DNA of 64,000 nt from JABCYV01 sp035512155 (GCA_035512155.1 DATKEN010000031.1:73387-137386), one strand, 5' to 3'; numbered from the stretch's first letter, positions 8,399 through 16,964 are shown. Notes: a model not told the origin generated them from the letters alone. Made by a program: numbers and translations.

Positions 8399-9099
8399 CC
8401 ACGCCGCGACCCATCGCGGTTCTCGGAGGTACGGGTCCGGAAGGTTTCGGTCTGGCGCTGCGTTGGGCGCGCGCAGGGGAAACCGTCATCATCGGATCGC
8501 GGGACGCCAAGCGCGCGCAAGATGCGGCGGAAAGAATCAAGGCCGCAGCCGGCATCCAGGCGCAAGTTTCGGGCAATGAAAACAATGCCGCCTGCGCCGC
8601 CGCCGAACTAGTCGTGCTGACAGTTCCGTTTGAAGGCCATGCTGCTCTGCTCAAACAGATCAAGCCAGCAATCCGTGCAGGCAGTGTTCTGGTTGACACC
8701 ACGGTGCCTTTGGCCGCCAGCGTCGGCGGACGGGCTACCCGCACACTAGGCGTTTGGCAGGGCTCGGCCGCTCAAGAAGCAGCCGAACTCGCTCCCAACG
8801 GCGTATCGGTGGTCGCCGCATTCCAGAACGCCTCTGCCGACCTCTTGAATGGGGACGGCTCGGTGGAATGCGATGTGATCGTTTGCGGCGATGACCCAAA
8901 TGCCAATGAGGTAGTGCGCTCACTGGCCGCAAAGATTCCGGGCGTGCGGGCCATCGATGGGGGCAAGCTTGAGAATTCGCGTATCGTCGAACAGATAACA
9001 GCGCTCCTTATCGGCCTCAATATTCGCCACAAAGGCCACTCTGGAATCCGAATCACAGGGCTGCCGGCGACAGCCTACCAGTTCGAGCAGCGTCTCTAG
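8395..9099 (+). CDS. npdG: F420-dependent NADP+ reductase (Fno type)
   Basis: 234 residues from GTG at 8395, overlapping the cofH stop. The Rossmann start IAVLGGTGPEGFGLALRWA has the GGTGPEG form found in F420-dependent NADP oxidoreductases rather than in other 6-phosphogluconate-dehydrogenase-like proteins. GSRDAKRA fits recognition of the NADP 2'-phosphate. The C-terminus ends GIRITGLPA, as in Fno. The enzyme shuttles hydride between F420 and NADP in the cytoplasm. It is the only clear F420 user in the window, and its place as the last gene of the operon makes NADPH-driven reduction of F420, or the reverse, the immediate role of the cofactor. Confidence 0.9.
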   Translation: MTTPRPIAVLGGTGPEGFGLALRWARAGETVIIGSRDAKRAQDAAERIKAAAGIQAQVSGNENNAACAAAELVVLTVPFEGHAALLKQIKPAIRAGSVLVDTTVPLAASVGGRATRTLGVWQGSAAQEAAELAPNGVSVVAAFQNASADLLNGDGSVECDVIVCGDDPNANEVVRSLAAKIPGVRAIDGGKLENSRIVEQITALLIGLNIRHKGHSGIRITGLPATAYQFEQRL

Positions 9100-9138
9100 T
9101 CGTTCGGAGATAGGGGAGAACGTCCCGATGGTCCCGCT

Positions 9139-9921
9139 ATGAACGACGCCTCCGACAGTCATCTCGTCGTGGCGTTTTGCAAGGTTACTTATCGTCTTGA
9201 CAACGGCCAGGCGTTGCTTCATGAACTCAACCTGGAAGTGAAACGCGGCGAAACTCTCGTGCTTCTGGGTCGCAGCGGTTCCGGCAAAACCACGACCTTA
9301 AAATTAATCAATCAGCTGCTAAGACCAAGCGAAGGTGAAGTCCGCGTGGATGGCCGCTCCACTCAGGAGTGGGACGTGATCCGCCTGCGTCGCATGATTG
9401 GATATGTCATTCAAGAAGTCGGACTGTTTCCTCATTTCACAGTTGCGCGCAACATCGGTTTAGTTCCGCAGATTGAAGGCTGGTCCGCCGACCGCATTCG
9501 CCAACGCGTTCAGGAGTTGCTGCAACTGGTTGGTCTCGACGGCCAGCTCGCTTCGCGTTATCCGCGCGAACTCTCGGGCGGGCAGCGTCAAAGAGTTGGC
9601 GTAGCTCGGGCTTTGGCGGCCGATCCGCCGATTTTACTGATGGACGAGCCTTTCGGCGCTCTCGATCCCATCACCCGCGCCGAACTGCAGCGAGAATTTC
9701 TGGCTCTGCAGCGACGCTTGCAGAAGACTGTGGTCTTCGTTACGCACGATTTGCGGGAAGCCCTTCTGTTCGGCACACGCATCGCTCTGATGGAGGCGGG
9801 TCGCCTGGTCACGGTTGGCGCGCCGGGCGAATTTGTGAATTCAACCGAGCCCCTGGTCACGGCCTATGTAGATGCCTTCGGGACCAACTTCAAAAACGAC
9901 CAAAAGCGAGGCCATCCATGA
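9139..9921 (+). CDS. opuCA: Osmoprotectant ABC importer, ATP-binding subunit (OpuCA/ProV-like)
   Basis: 260 residues. Walker A is GRSGSGKTT near residue 44, the signature is LSGGQRQR near 145 and Walker B is ILLMDEPFGALDP. IGYVIQEVGLFPHFTVARNIG is typical of the quaternary-amine importers. It lacks the C-terminal CBS domains of long OpuCA/OpuAA proteins. Only 39 bp separate it from npdG on the same strand, so it might be read through from the F420 operon; the 4-bp overlap with the permease gene defines its own transcription unit. Confidence 0.88.
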   Translation: MNDASDSHLVVAFCKVTYRLDNGQALLHELNLEVKRGETLVLLGRSGSGKTTTLKLINQLLRPSEGEVRVDGRSTQEWDVIRLRRMIGYVIQEVGLFPHFTVARNIGLVPQIEGWSADRIRQRVQELLQLVGLDGQLASRYPRELSGGQRQRVGVARALAADPPILLMDEPFGALDPITRAELQREFLALQRRLQKTVVFVTHDLREALLFGTRIALMEAGRLVTVGAPGEFVNSTEPLVTAYVDAFGTNFKNDQKRGHP

Positions 9922-10550
9922 ACGTTTGGCAATTCATGGCGCAGAACCATACCGAGGTATTGGAACTTACGCTGGAGCACCTTTGGCTGGTCGGCGCTTC
10001 CACTGTGCTTGCGGTGCTGATTGGAATTCCGCTCGGCGTCGCCATTACTCGCTGGCCAGCGCTAAACAAACCGGTTCTGGGCAGCGCCAATGTTATTCAG
10101 ACCATCCCCAGTCTGGCCTTGTTCGGCTTCCTCCTGCCCGCGCCTTGGATCGGTGCGCGCGCCGACCGCCTTGCCATCCTGGCGCTCACTCTGTACGCGC
10201 TTCTCCCGCTCATCCGCAATACGTACACCGGAATCAAGGGAGTAGATCCAGCCGTGGTGGAGGCGGGACGCGGCATGGGCATGACCGGACGGCAACTTTT
10301 ATGGCAAGTGGAACTTCCACTGGCTTTGGCGGTGATTGTCGCTGGTGTGCGTGTGGCTACAGTGTTGTCGGTCGGACTGGCAACCATTGCCGCTGCCATT
10401 GGTGCCGGCGGCTTGGGAGAATATATTTTTCGTGGACTGGCAATGGTGAACAATCAGCTCATCCTGGCGGGTGCAATCCCGGCTGCGGTGCTGGCAATCA
10501 CGGCGGACGTCGGCTTGGGATGGCTGGAGAAACGCCTCAGTCCGCGTTGA
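9918..10550 (+). CDS. opuCB: Osmoprotectant ABC importer, permease subunit
   Basis: 210 residues with five to six membrane segments and the OpuC permease signatures ALLPLIRNTYTGIKGVDPAV and EAGRGMGMTG (the cytoplasmic EAA loop). It forms the membrane channel for glycine betaine, choline or related compounds with the neighbouring ATPase and binding protein. ATG overlaps the opuCA stop. An out-of-frame open reading frame also covers this region and joins the next gene, but it is a shadow. Confidence 0.88.
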   Translation: MNVWQFMAQNHTEVLELTLEHLWLVGASTVLAVLIGIPLGVAITRWPALNKPVLGSANVIQTIPSLALFGFLLPAPWIGARADRLAILALTLYALLPLIRNTYTGIKGVDPAVVEAGRGMGMTGRQLLWQVELPLALAVIVAGVRVATVLSVGLATIAAAIGAGGLGEYIFRGLAMVNNQLILAGAIPAAVLAITADVGLGWLEKRLSPR

Positions 10551-10588
10551 ACACTTCTTGCTCCGACAGAATGTTCGTCATCGACGTC

Positions 10589-11467
10589 ATGATCCGCCGA
10601 CTACTTGCGCTGCTCGCGTTTGTTGCTCTCCTCGTCTCTTGCGGTCCCTCCCGCGAGAATCGCATCGTCGTTGGATCTAAGAACTTTACCGAACAGCTCG
10701 TCCTCGGAGAAATCATCGCGCAGCAGATCGAAGCTAAGACTCATCTGCCAGTCGAGCGCCGTTTCTATCTTGCTGGCAGCTACATCTGCCATCAGGCGCT
10801 TCTTGGTGGGCGCATTGACATTTATCCCGAATATACGGGCACTGCGCTTACCGCGATTCTGAAGGAAAAACCGGAAGGCAGTAGCGCACAAGTCTATGAA
10901 CAGGTCAAAGGCGAATACGCCCAGCGCTTCGGCATCAGCGTTGGCCCATCATTCGGCTTCAACGACACCTTTGCCATCGAAATTCGTGCAGACGACGCTC
11001 GTCGTCTGGGCCTCAAGACCATCTCACAGGCAGCGTCGCACACCCCGCAGTGGCGCGCCGGATTCGGTTATGAGTTCATGGAACGCCCCGACGGCTATAA
11101 AGGCTTAGCTGCAACCTACGGTCTGCGCTTCGCTGCGCCACCACGCATCATGGACCTTGGTCTGCTGGCCCGCGCCCTAAAGGACAAGCAAATCGATGTC
11201 GCCGCCGGCAACACCACCGACGGCTTGATCGCCGCGCTTGACCTATTCGTCCTGGAAGACGACCGCCACTATTTCCCGCCCTACGAAGCTGTGCCCGTGT
11301 TTCGCCAAGAGATGCTGGCGCGTCATCCAGAGATAAAACAGGCACTAGACGAACTCGCTGGCAAAATTTCTGACGGTGATATGCGCCAGCTCAACTACGC
11401 TGTCGACGGTCAGAAGCGGGACGCAAAAGAAGTTGTACGAGAGTTTCTGCGCCGCAAACAACTGTGA
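10589..11467 (+). CDS. opuCC: Osmoprotectant ABC importer, substrate-binding lipoprotein
   Basis: About 292 residues from ATG at 10589, chosen because it gives a classic lipoprotein signal (MIRRLLALLAFVALLVSC, lipobox LVSC). An ATG at 10571 in the same frame would add six residues. After the Cys comes IVVGSKNFTEQLVLGEI, the hallmark of the OpuAC/OpuCC family, then DIYPEYTGTAL and ending with NYAVDGQKR. The family binds quaternary ammonium compounds with aromatic boxes; the exact ligand is not readable. It is the last gene of the importer, with no obvious terminator except the hairpin at 11507. Confidence 0.88.
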   Translation: MIRRLLALLAFVALLVSCGPSRENRIVVGSKNFTEQLVLGEIIAQQIEAKTHLPVERRFYLAGSYICHQALLGGRIDIYPEYTGTALTAILKEKPEGSSAQVYEQVKGEYAQRFGISVGPSFGFNDTFAIEIRADDARRLGLKTISQAASHTPQWRAGFGYEFMERPDGYKGLAATYGLRFAAPPRIMDLGLLARALKDKQIDVAAGNTTDGLIAALDLFVLEDDRHYFPPYEAVPVFRQEMLARHPEIKQALDELAGKISDGDMRQLNYAVDGQKRDAKEVVREFLRRKQL

Positions 11468-11506
11468 CGGCTCACAGATCCCGTAATCCTTGTCACGCTG
11501 AGCGGA

Positions 11507-11533
11507 GCAGGACTTCGCAACGCGAAGTTCTGC
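11507..11533. repeat. Intergenic hairpin, 12-bp arms, 3-base loop
   Basis: Arms GCAGGACTTCGC and GCGAAGTTCTGC pair with one G-T wobble around a loop AAC. There is no U-run, so it is not a standard intrinsic terminator. The preceding CACGCTGAGCGGAGC resembles the CTGAGCG-AG core of intergenic repeats common in soil bacteria; the element at 52765 has a related CCTGAGCGAAG. It may end opuC transcripts or stabilise their 3' end. Confidence 0.45.
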
Positions 11534-11610
11534 GGAGTCGGAGCACCGCCACCTCGGCCCGGCGGCGGAAATAGTGGCCATGTTTTGCTGCTTCCATCCG
11601 CAAAGCATGC

Positions 11611-11639
11611 TTGACTCATCAATATGAGTCAAATATACT
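11611..11639 (+). promoter_or_regulatory. vapBC promoter overlapped by a perfect 9-bp inverted repeat (operator)
   Basis: TTGACT at 11611-11616 and TATACT at 11634-11639 are spaced by 17 bp, a near-consensus housekeeping promoter. The inverted repeat TTGACTCAT (11611-11619) and ATGAGTCAA (11624-11632) covers the -35 and most of the spacer, where an antitoxin would block polymerase. An extra half-site ACTCAT overlaps the -10. The predicted transcription start falls at about 11646, the A of the vapB ATG, and no ribosome site precedes that ATG, so the mRNA is probably leaderless. Confidence 0.75.
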
Positions 11640-11645
11640 CATGAT

Positions 11646-11903
11646 ATGGCTAAGAGGCTGCAAGTGATTCTGCAGGACACCGAATATCGCGAAATCCAAC
11701 ACATGGCACGCGCGCGGCGAATGTCGCTCGCCGAATGGGTTCGGCAAGCACTTGATCTGGCCCGTCGGCGGGAGCCTCTGGGAGGTACCGGCAAGAAACT
11801 TGACGTCATCCGCGCGGCCGCGAAACACGATTATCCCGCGGGCGACATCGACAGCATGCTGGCCGAAATCGAGAGGGGATACGGAACTGGGATTCAACCG
11901 TGA
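11646..11903 (+). CDS. VapB-like ribbon-helix-helix antitoxin
   Basis: 85 residues. The first 45 (LQVILQDTEYREIQHMARARRMSLAEWVRQAL) have the pattern of a ribbon-helix-helix DNA-binding fold: a beta strand followed by two helices. The C-terminal half, with a DYPAGDIDSMLAEIERGY segment, would wrap the toxin. The stop overlaps the start of the PIN gene by 4 bp. It should repress its own promoter through the adjacent palindrome. Confidence 0.8.
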   Translation: MAKRLQVILQDTEYREIQHMARARRMSLAEWVRQALDLARRREPLGGTGKKLDVIRAAAKHDYPAGDIDSMLAEIERGYGTGIQP

Positions 11904-12295
11904 TTCTTGTTGACTCGAATATCCCGATGTACCTCATCGGTGCACCTCACCCTCACAAGAGCGATGCGCAACGATTGCTCGAAAAACTGGTCAGCGATCG
12001 TCAGCGTCTCGTGACCGATGCTGAGGTGCTGCAAGAGATTCTGCGCCGCTACGTCGCCATCAACCGTCGCGATGCTATTCAACCCGCATTCGATGCTCTT
12101 CTCGGGGTTGCCGATCAGGTTTTGCCTGTTGATCGTAGCGTCGCTGAACGCGCAAAGGGGATTGTCCTGGGGCGCCGGCACATGTCCGCCCGTGATGCCG
12201 TGCACTTGGCCATCATGGAACAGCACGGCATCGGGCAAATCCTCACTTTCGACTCGGGCTTCGACGGCTTCCCCGGCATTACACGGCTGGCGTGA
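11900..12295 (+). CDS. vapC: VapC-like PIN-domain ribonuclease toxin
   Basis: 131 residues starting MILVDSNIPMYLIG. The PIN acidic residues are visible: Asp5 in VDSN, a Glu in AEVLQEILRRY near 44, Asp in SARDAVHLA near 99 and Asp in TFDSGFDGF near 117. These bind Mg/Mn and cut RNA, often tRNA or rRNA. All acidic positions are present, so it is probably active and held by the upstream antitoxin. It is convergent with priA, with 40 bp between stops and no obvious terminator. Confidence 0.85.
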   Translation: MILVDSNIPMYLIGAPHPHKSDAQRLLEKLVSDRQRLVTDAEVLQEILRRYVAINRRDAIQPAFDALLGVADQVLPVDRSVAERAKGIVLGRRHMSARDAVHLAIMEQHGIGQILTFDSGFDGFPGITRLA

Positions 12296-12335
12296 CGATT
12301 GGGGGAGAGGTAGGACGGGAAGCCACGAACTCCCC

Positions 12336-14771
12336 TCACATCAACCACACCGCATCCACATCCACAATCACCTGCGAGCGCGGAATCTTCTGCTGCGTGG
12401 CGCAAGCCAGCATGGAACGCAGAAGAGAATTGAGCTTTTCCCGGCTAGCTGATTTCAGGACAAAATGATAACGGTAATCTCGCTTGAGTCGCACGATCGG
12501 CGCTGCTGCCGGGCCTAACACGCGGATTCCCTCATGCCGCGTCTTCTCGAACCATTTTCCCAAGATGCCTGACCACTCAAGCGCCTGGTCCAGTTTGTCG
12601 CTGCGAATCACGACGTTGGCCAGTGCGCTGTACGGCGGATAGTGCATCCAACTGCGGAAGCGCAGTTCCTTGTCGTAGAAGCCGGCAAAATCGTGCTGTG
12701 CCGCATATTGCACCGCATAGTGGTCGGGGAAATAAGTCTGCAAAACCACTATGCCCGGAGTTTGTCCGCGCCCCGCGCGTCCCGCAACTTGCGTGAGCAA
12801 CTGAAAGGTGCGTTCCGCCGCCCGGAAATCAGGGAACCCCAAGGCAGCGTCGGCCCCGACAACCCCCACCAGCGTGACCCCGTGGATGTCGTGTCCTTTG
12901 GCAATCATCTGCGTGCCTACCAGGAGATCAAGTTCACCCTCATCGAGGGCGTTGAGGGCGCGCTCAAAGTCCTCGCGGCCGCGCACCGTGTCACGATCCA
13001 ACCGGCCGATTCGTGCCTGGGGAAACATTCCATGCAGCAGTTCCTCAAGTTTCTCGGAACCGGTTCCGAGGAAGTAAACGTATTCGCTGCCACAATGCAC
13101 GCAGGCTTTCGGCACCGGCGCAGTGTATCCGCAATAGTGGCACTCCATCCGCTGCGAGCGCTTGTGGAGTGTCATGGCGATAGCGCAGTTCTTGCATTCC
13201 AATGTTTTGCCACAGGTGCGGCAAAGAGCAAGAGGAGAGTATCCGCGCCGGTTAAGCAGCACCATAACCTGTTCTTTGCGATCGAACCGATCCTTGATTT
13301 CTTGGGCCAGCTTGCGCGAGATGATCTGCTCGCTTCCCGTTTCCTGAAACTCCTGGCGCATGTCGACGATTTCCACCTCAGGCAAGGGCCGCCGCTCTAC
13401 CCGATCCGGCAGTTCGAGCAGTGTGTATTTGTGTTTCTTCGCATTGAAGTACGATTCCAGCGACGGCGTGGCCGAACCCAGCACTACGGCCGCATTCGCC
13501 ATCTTCGCCCGCATCACCCCCACATCGCGCGCGTGATACCGCGGGGTCTCTTCCTGTTTGTAGGAGGAATCCTGCTCCTCATCGACAATCAGGAGCGCCA
13601 GGTCCGACACCGGCGCAAAGACCGCCGAGCGCGTGCCCACCACCATACGGGCTTCGCCGCGTCTGATGCGGTGCCACTGCTGGGCCCTCTCCTGGTCAGA
13701 GAGCGCGGAGTGCAAAATTGCAACTTCATCCCCAAATACTTGATGCAAGTCCGCCGCCACCGCCGGCGTCAGACCGATCTCCGGCACCAGCAGAATCGCA
13801 GACCGTCCGGCCTCGAGCACTGATCGCATGCCAGCCAGATAAATCGCAGTCTTACCAGACCCAGTGACTCCGTGCAGCAGCATGCCCGAAAACTTGCGGG
13901 CCTTCACATCATCCTCAATTCGCCGCAACGCATCCTGCTGCTGGCCGTTGAACTGGAAATTGAACGGAGATGGCCGGGCTTTAAGGCGAGATACGGTGAA
14001 GTCTGCCGGCTCTTCCATAATGTCAACCATGCCACGCTTCACCAAAGTGGCCAGCGTGGTCTTGGGGACGTCCAGCGTCTGCAGGGTCTCCACCGCGACT
14101 CTTCCTCCGGCTGCGGCGAGCGTGTCAATCAGACCGTGCTGATTGGAATTGAGTTTGCCCTCAGCCGTCTTTAGAACGGCAGTCTTCAAGGTTCGGATGG
14201 CATCGCGAACATCCGACAAATCTTCCCGCACGATCCATTTCTTCCGAATCATGCCGGCGAGCAAGGGTTTACTAACGCGGGTTGAGGCGCGCAGACTCTC
14301 TTCCTGCGCTATCTCTTTTTCGGCGAGGTAGTCGAGGACGCGGAACTCAGCCAGTTGCTCTTCGTGTGTTTTCCGAGAGCGACGCGAAGATCCCGACATG
14401 CCCGCCAAATGCAGCGCCAGTCGCCCCCCTTCAGCGATGCGATAGGCGATCGTTCGCTTGAACTCCGCGGCCAACGGCAGCATTGTGTGAAACACGTCCC
14501 CGATCGGCGCGAGGTAGTAATCGGCTATCCACTTGCCCAAACGAATGAGTTGTTCGTCCAGAACTGGGGCCGCATCAAGCACGCTGAACAGGTTCTTAAT
14601 TTGAACTTTCGGTTTGCGATCGTGCAGTTCTGTCACCACGCCTGACAGGCGCTGCTGACGAAAGGGAACGAGCACCCGTCCGCCGACTACTGGAAGCATG
14701 CCGTCGGGAATCCGGTAGGTGAAGACGGTGTCCAGTGGTACCGGCAAAGCAACGTCGCAGAAATCAGGCAT
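12336..14771 (-). CDS. priA: Primosomal protein N' (replication restart helicase PriA)
   Basis: 811 residues from ATG at 14771 (MPDFCDVALPVPLDTVFTYR). An upstream in-frame start at 14816 would add 15 residues without similarity to the family. The order is the 3'-DNA-binding domain, Walker A GVTGSGKTAIY, Walker B LLIVDEEQD (the family usually has DEEH), two zinc-binding clusters (CRTCGKTLECKNC, CHYCG with CVHCG) and the helicase C-lobe VVGTQMIAKGHD with QVAGRAGRG. It reloads the replisome at stalled forks. It ends the minus-strand operon from rapZ or yicC to priA. Confidence 0.95.
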   Translation of the reverse strand: MPDFCDVALPVPLDTVFTYRIPDGMLPVVGGRVLVPFRQQRLSGVVTELHDRKPKVQIKNLFSVLDAAPVLDEQLIRLGKWIADYYLAPIGDVFHTMLPLAAEFKRTIAYRIAEGGRLALHLAGMSGSSRRSRKTHEEQLAEFRVLDYLAEKEIAQEESLRASTRVSKPLLAGMIRKKWIVREDLSDVRDAIRTLKTAVLKTAEGKLNSNQHGLIDTLAAAGGRVAVETLQTLDVPKTTLATLVKRGMVDIMEEPADFTVSRLKARPSPFNFQFNGQQQDALRRIEDDVKARKFSGMLLHGVTGSGKTAIYLAGMRSVLEAGRSAILLVPEIGLTPAVAADLHQVFGDEVAILHSALSDQERAQQWHRIRRGEARMVVGTRSAVFAPVSDLALLIVDEEQDSSYKQEETPRYHARDVGVMRAKMANAAVVLGSATPSLESYFNAKKHKYTLLELPDRVERRPLPEVEIVDMRQEFQETGSEQIISRKLAQEIKDRFDRKEQVMVLLNRRGYSPLALCRTCGKTLECKNCAIAMTLHKRSQRMECHYCGYTAPVPKACVHCGSEYVYFLGTGSEKLEELLHGMFPQARIGRLDRDTVRGREDFERALNALDEGELDLLVGTQMIAKGHDIHGVTLVGVVGADAALGFPDFRAAERTFQLLTQVAGRAGRGQTPGIVVLQTYFPDHYAVQYAAQHDFAGFYDKELRFRSWMHYPPYSALANVVIRSDKLDQALEWSGILGKWFEKTRHEGIRVLGPAAAPIVRLKRDYRYHFVLKSASREKLNSLLRSMLACATQQKIPRSQVIVDVDAVWLM

Positions 14772-14825
14772 GCATGGGGAAGGATAAACTAGAGCAAGCG
14801 CGAGGTTGCGCAGCAACGCGATACC

Positions 14826-15641
14826 TCACTCTGTGTTTTTTGCGGGCACGGCAAGTCCCAAATCTTTCATCACCATCTGCAGATCTTTCCAGGCTTCTTT
14901 TTTCTGGCGCGGATCGCGCAATAAGAACGCCGGATGATAGGTCACAGCCAGCTTTGTCCCACGGAAGTCGTACCATTGACCGCGGAGCTCGGACATGGGG
15001 GCATTAATGGCCAACAGCGTCTTCGCCGCCACTGCGCCTAACGCCACAATGGCCTTCGGCTGGATCACGGCGATTTGCCGCATCAAAAACGGAGAACAGG
15101 TTTCGCATTCTTCGCGCTCCGGAGTGCGGTTTCCCGGCGGCCGGCACTTGATGATATTGGCGATGTACACGTCTTCGCGCCGCAGTCCCATGGCCTTGAT
15201 CATGTTGTTGAGCAACTGGCCGGCGCGCCCCACAAAGGGCTCGCCCTGTTGATCTTCGTCTGCGCCGGGAGCTTCGCCAATAAACATGAGATCGGCTTGC
15301 GGATTGCCCACGCCGAAGACAATCTGCTTGCGCCCCTGTTTGTGGAGGGGGCAGCGGGTGCAATCACCCAGATCTTCGCGGATCAGCCGCAGCGCTTTGG
15401 CGGAATCCGCGATCCCGGTCTGAGGTTTCGGGCTTCCTACCTCAAACGCGCGTTCCTCGCCGAGGGTTGCGTCAACGACAACTCTGGCTCTAGGCGTCAT
15501 TTGTTCCGGTCTGAGATCTTGTGATTCCGGGCTAGCCGAAGGTGTGGGGGGCGTTTCGCGGCGATAGAAATCGTAGATACCCAGTTCGTTGTAGTAACGG
15601 ATGCGTTCGGCGAGCGCGCGGCGGAGTTGGGGATCCAGCAC
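14826..15641 (-). CDS. Family 4 (iron-sulfur) uracil-DNA glycosylase
   Basis: 271 residues, about 60-70 longer at the N-terminus than typical family 4 enzymes; the extension is Pro/Ser-rich and looks disordered. Core motifs are GEAPGADEDQQGEPFVGRAGQLL and the later VTYHPAFLLRDP (catalytic His region). Cluster ligands are CTRC before HKQGRKQIVFG and a second pair in KCRPPGNRTPEREECETC. It removes uracil from DNA. It lies 3 bp from coaBC upstream and 54 bp from priA downstream on the same strand, so it appears inserted between two genes that are often neighbours. Confidence 0.9.
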   Translation of the reverse strand: MLDPQLRRALAERIRYYNELGIYDFYRRETPPTPSASPESQDLRPEQMTPRARVVVDATLGEERAFEVGSPKPQTGIADSAKALRLIREDLGDCTRCPLHKQGRKQIVFGVGNPQADLMFIGEAPGADEDQQGEPFVGRAGQLLNNMIKAMGLRREDVYIANIIKCRPPGNRTPEREECETCSPFLMRQIAVIQPKAIVALGAVAAKTLLAINAPMSELRGQWYDFRGTKLAVTYHPAFLLRDPRQKKEAWKDLQMVMKDLGLAVPAKNTE

Positions 15642-15644
15642 GCG

Positions 15645-16880
15645 TTACTTTCCAGCACGGGCGGGTATGTTCTGCAGCTTTCGCAGGCGGACAATCTGAT
15701 CGAGCACGCGCTGCGCCACTTCCCACTTGGTAGTTTCGGGCACTTCCACGACCTCGCCGTGGGTGATGATTGTAACCGCGTTCCGCTCTGAATCGAAGCC
15801 GACGCCTTCTTGAGAGACGTCATTGACCACGATTGCATCCAGCGATTTGGAAGCCAGTTTCTTGCGGGCATTTTCCAGAACATTTTCAGTCTCGGCCGCA
15901 AAGCCGACTACAATCTGCGGTCGCGCAATCTGCGTTTGTTTGTGACGCGCCACTTCCGCCAGAATATCTACTGTAGGTTCGAGATCCAACGAAACTGGAC
16001 CAGTGCGCTTAATCTTTTGCGACGCGGGAGATTTCGGCCGATAGTCCGACACAGCCGCGGTCTTGATAACAATTGTGGCTTCGGGCAAAAGTTTCAGGAC
16101 GGCCTGGCGCATCTCGTCAGCGGATTCCACGCGTGTGACTTCAGCCGCTCCCGGCGGTGTCAGCGAGGTAGGACCGCTGATCAGCAACGCCCGCGCGCCG
16201 CGGCGTAGGGCCGCTTCGGCCAGCGCGTACCCCATGCGGCCACTCGACCGGTTGGTCAGATAGCGCACAGGGTCGATCTTTTCGCGTGTCGGGCCCGCAG
16301 TGATCAATACGGTCTCACCTGCGAGATCTTGCGAGGTCCCCAGCGCTTCCATGGTTGCGGCAATAATCGCTTCGTTATCAGCTAGCCGGCCGGGACCAGT
16401 CATGCCGCAGGCCAGGTAACCCTCGTCCGGTTCGACCACCCGCACCCCACGCGCCTTCAGGATCTCCACGTTCGTCCGCGTGGCTGGATGGTTCCACATG
16501 TTTACATTCATGGCGGGAGCTACCACGACGGGAGCTGTGGTGGCTAAATAGAGTGTAGTCAGGAAATCAGATGCAATGCCCTGGGCGAACTTGGCGAGCA
16601 GATCCGCGGTTGCGGGCGCGACCAGCAGCGCATCAATCGACTGCGCCACGGCGATGTGTTCGACTGCCGAATCGATATTGGGCTCGATGTTCTCTCCGGC
16701 GAACATCTCAGTAATAACTTTCTGACCCGAAAGAGCGGCGAAGGTCAGCGGACGGACAAATTCCTGTGCGGCGCGAGTCATGATGACTTGCACGTGGACG
16801 CCGCGTTCCTGCAACAGACGCACAATTTCCGCCGCCTTGTATGCCGCGATTCCGCCACTGACGCCCAGTGCAACTTTCAT
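15645..16880 (-). CDS. coaBC: Bifunctional phosphopantothenoylcysteine decarboxylase / phosphopantothenate-cysteine ligase
   Basis: 411 residues. The N-terminal flavoprotein half starts MKVALGVSGGIAAYKAAEIVRLL and has APAMNVNMWNHPAT with the conserved Asn and the flexible ACGMTGPGRLAD loop. The C-terminal ligase half starts VLITAGPTREKIDPVRYLTNRSSG and includes KTAAVSDYRP. It makes 4'-phosphopantetheine for coenzyme A from phosphopantothenate, cysteine and CTP. A GGGAGATCCT ribosome site precedes the ATG. It follows rpoZ, as in many bacteria. Confidence 0.96.
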   Translation of the reverse strand: MKVALGVSGGIAAYKAAEIVRLLQERGVHVQVIMTRAAQEFVRPLTFAALSGQKVITEMFAGENIEPNIDSAVEHIAVAQSIDALLVAPATADLLAKFAQGIASDFLTTLYLATTAPVVVAPAMNVNMWNHPATRTNVEILKARGVRVVEPDEGYLACGMTGPGRLADNEAIIAATMEALGTSQDLAGETVLITAGPTREKIDPVRYLTNRSSGRMGYALAEAALRRGARALLISGPTSLTPPGAAEVTRVESADEMRQAVLKLLPEATIVIKTAAVSDYRPKSPASQKIKRTGPVSLDLEPTVDILAEVARHKQTQIARPQIVVGFAAETENVLENARKKLASKSLDAIVVNDVSQEGVGFDSERNAVTIITHGEVVEVPETTKWEVAQRVLDQIVRLRKLQNIPARAGK

Positions 16881-16964
16881 AGGATCTCCCGTGCCGCCGA
16901 TCCGCGCATAAAACCCGGTTCGCCTTTCATAGTTTTGATTGCTATGCGGAGGAGTAGGATTCGG

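Noticed and set aside
9872..10570. Open frame extending opuCC upstream through the whole permease gene
   Set aside because: It is out of frame with the well-supported opuCB and its translated sequence is Arg/His/Gly/Cys-rich without protein character. The lipoprotein start at 10589 explains opuCC.
12642..13823. Long plus-strand open frame (393 codons) antisense to priA
   Set aside because: His/Arg-rich shadow typical of GC-rich DNA. The minus-strand frame encodes a canonical PriA over the same region.
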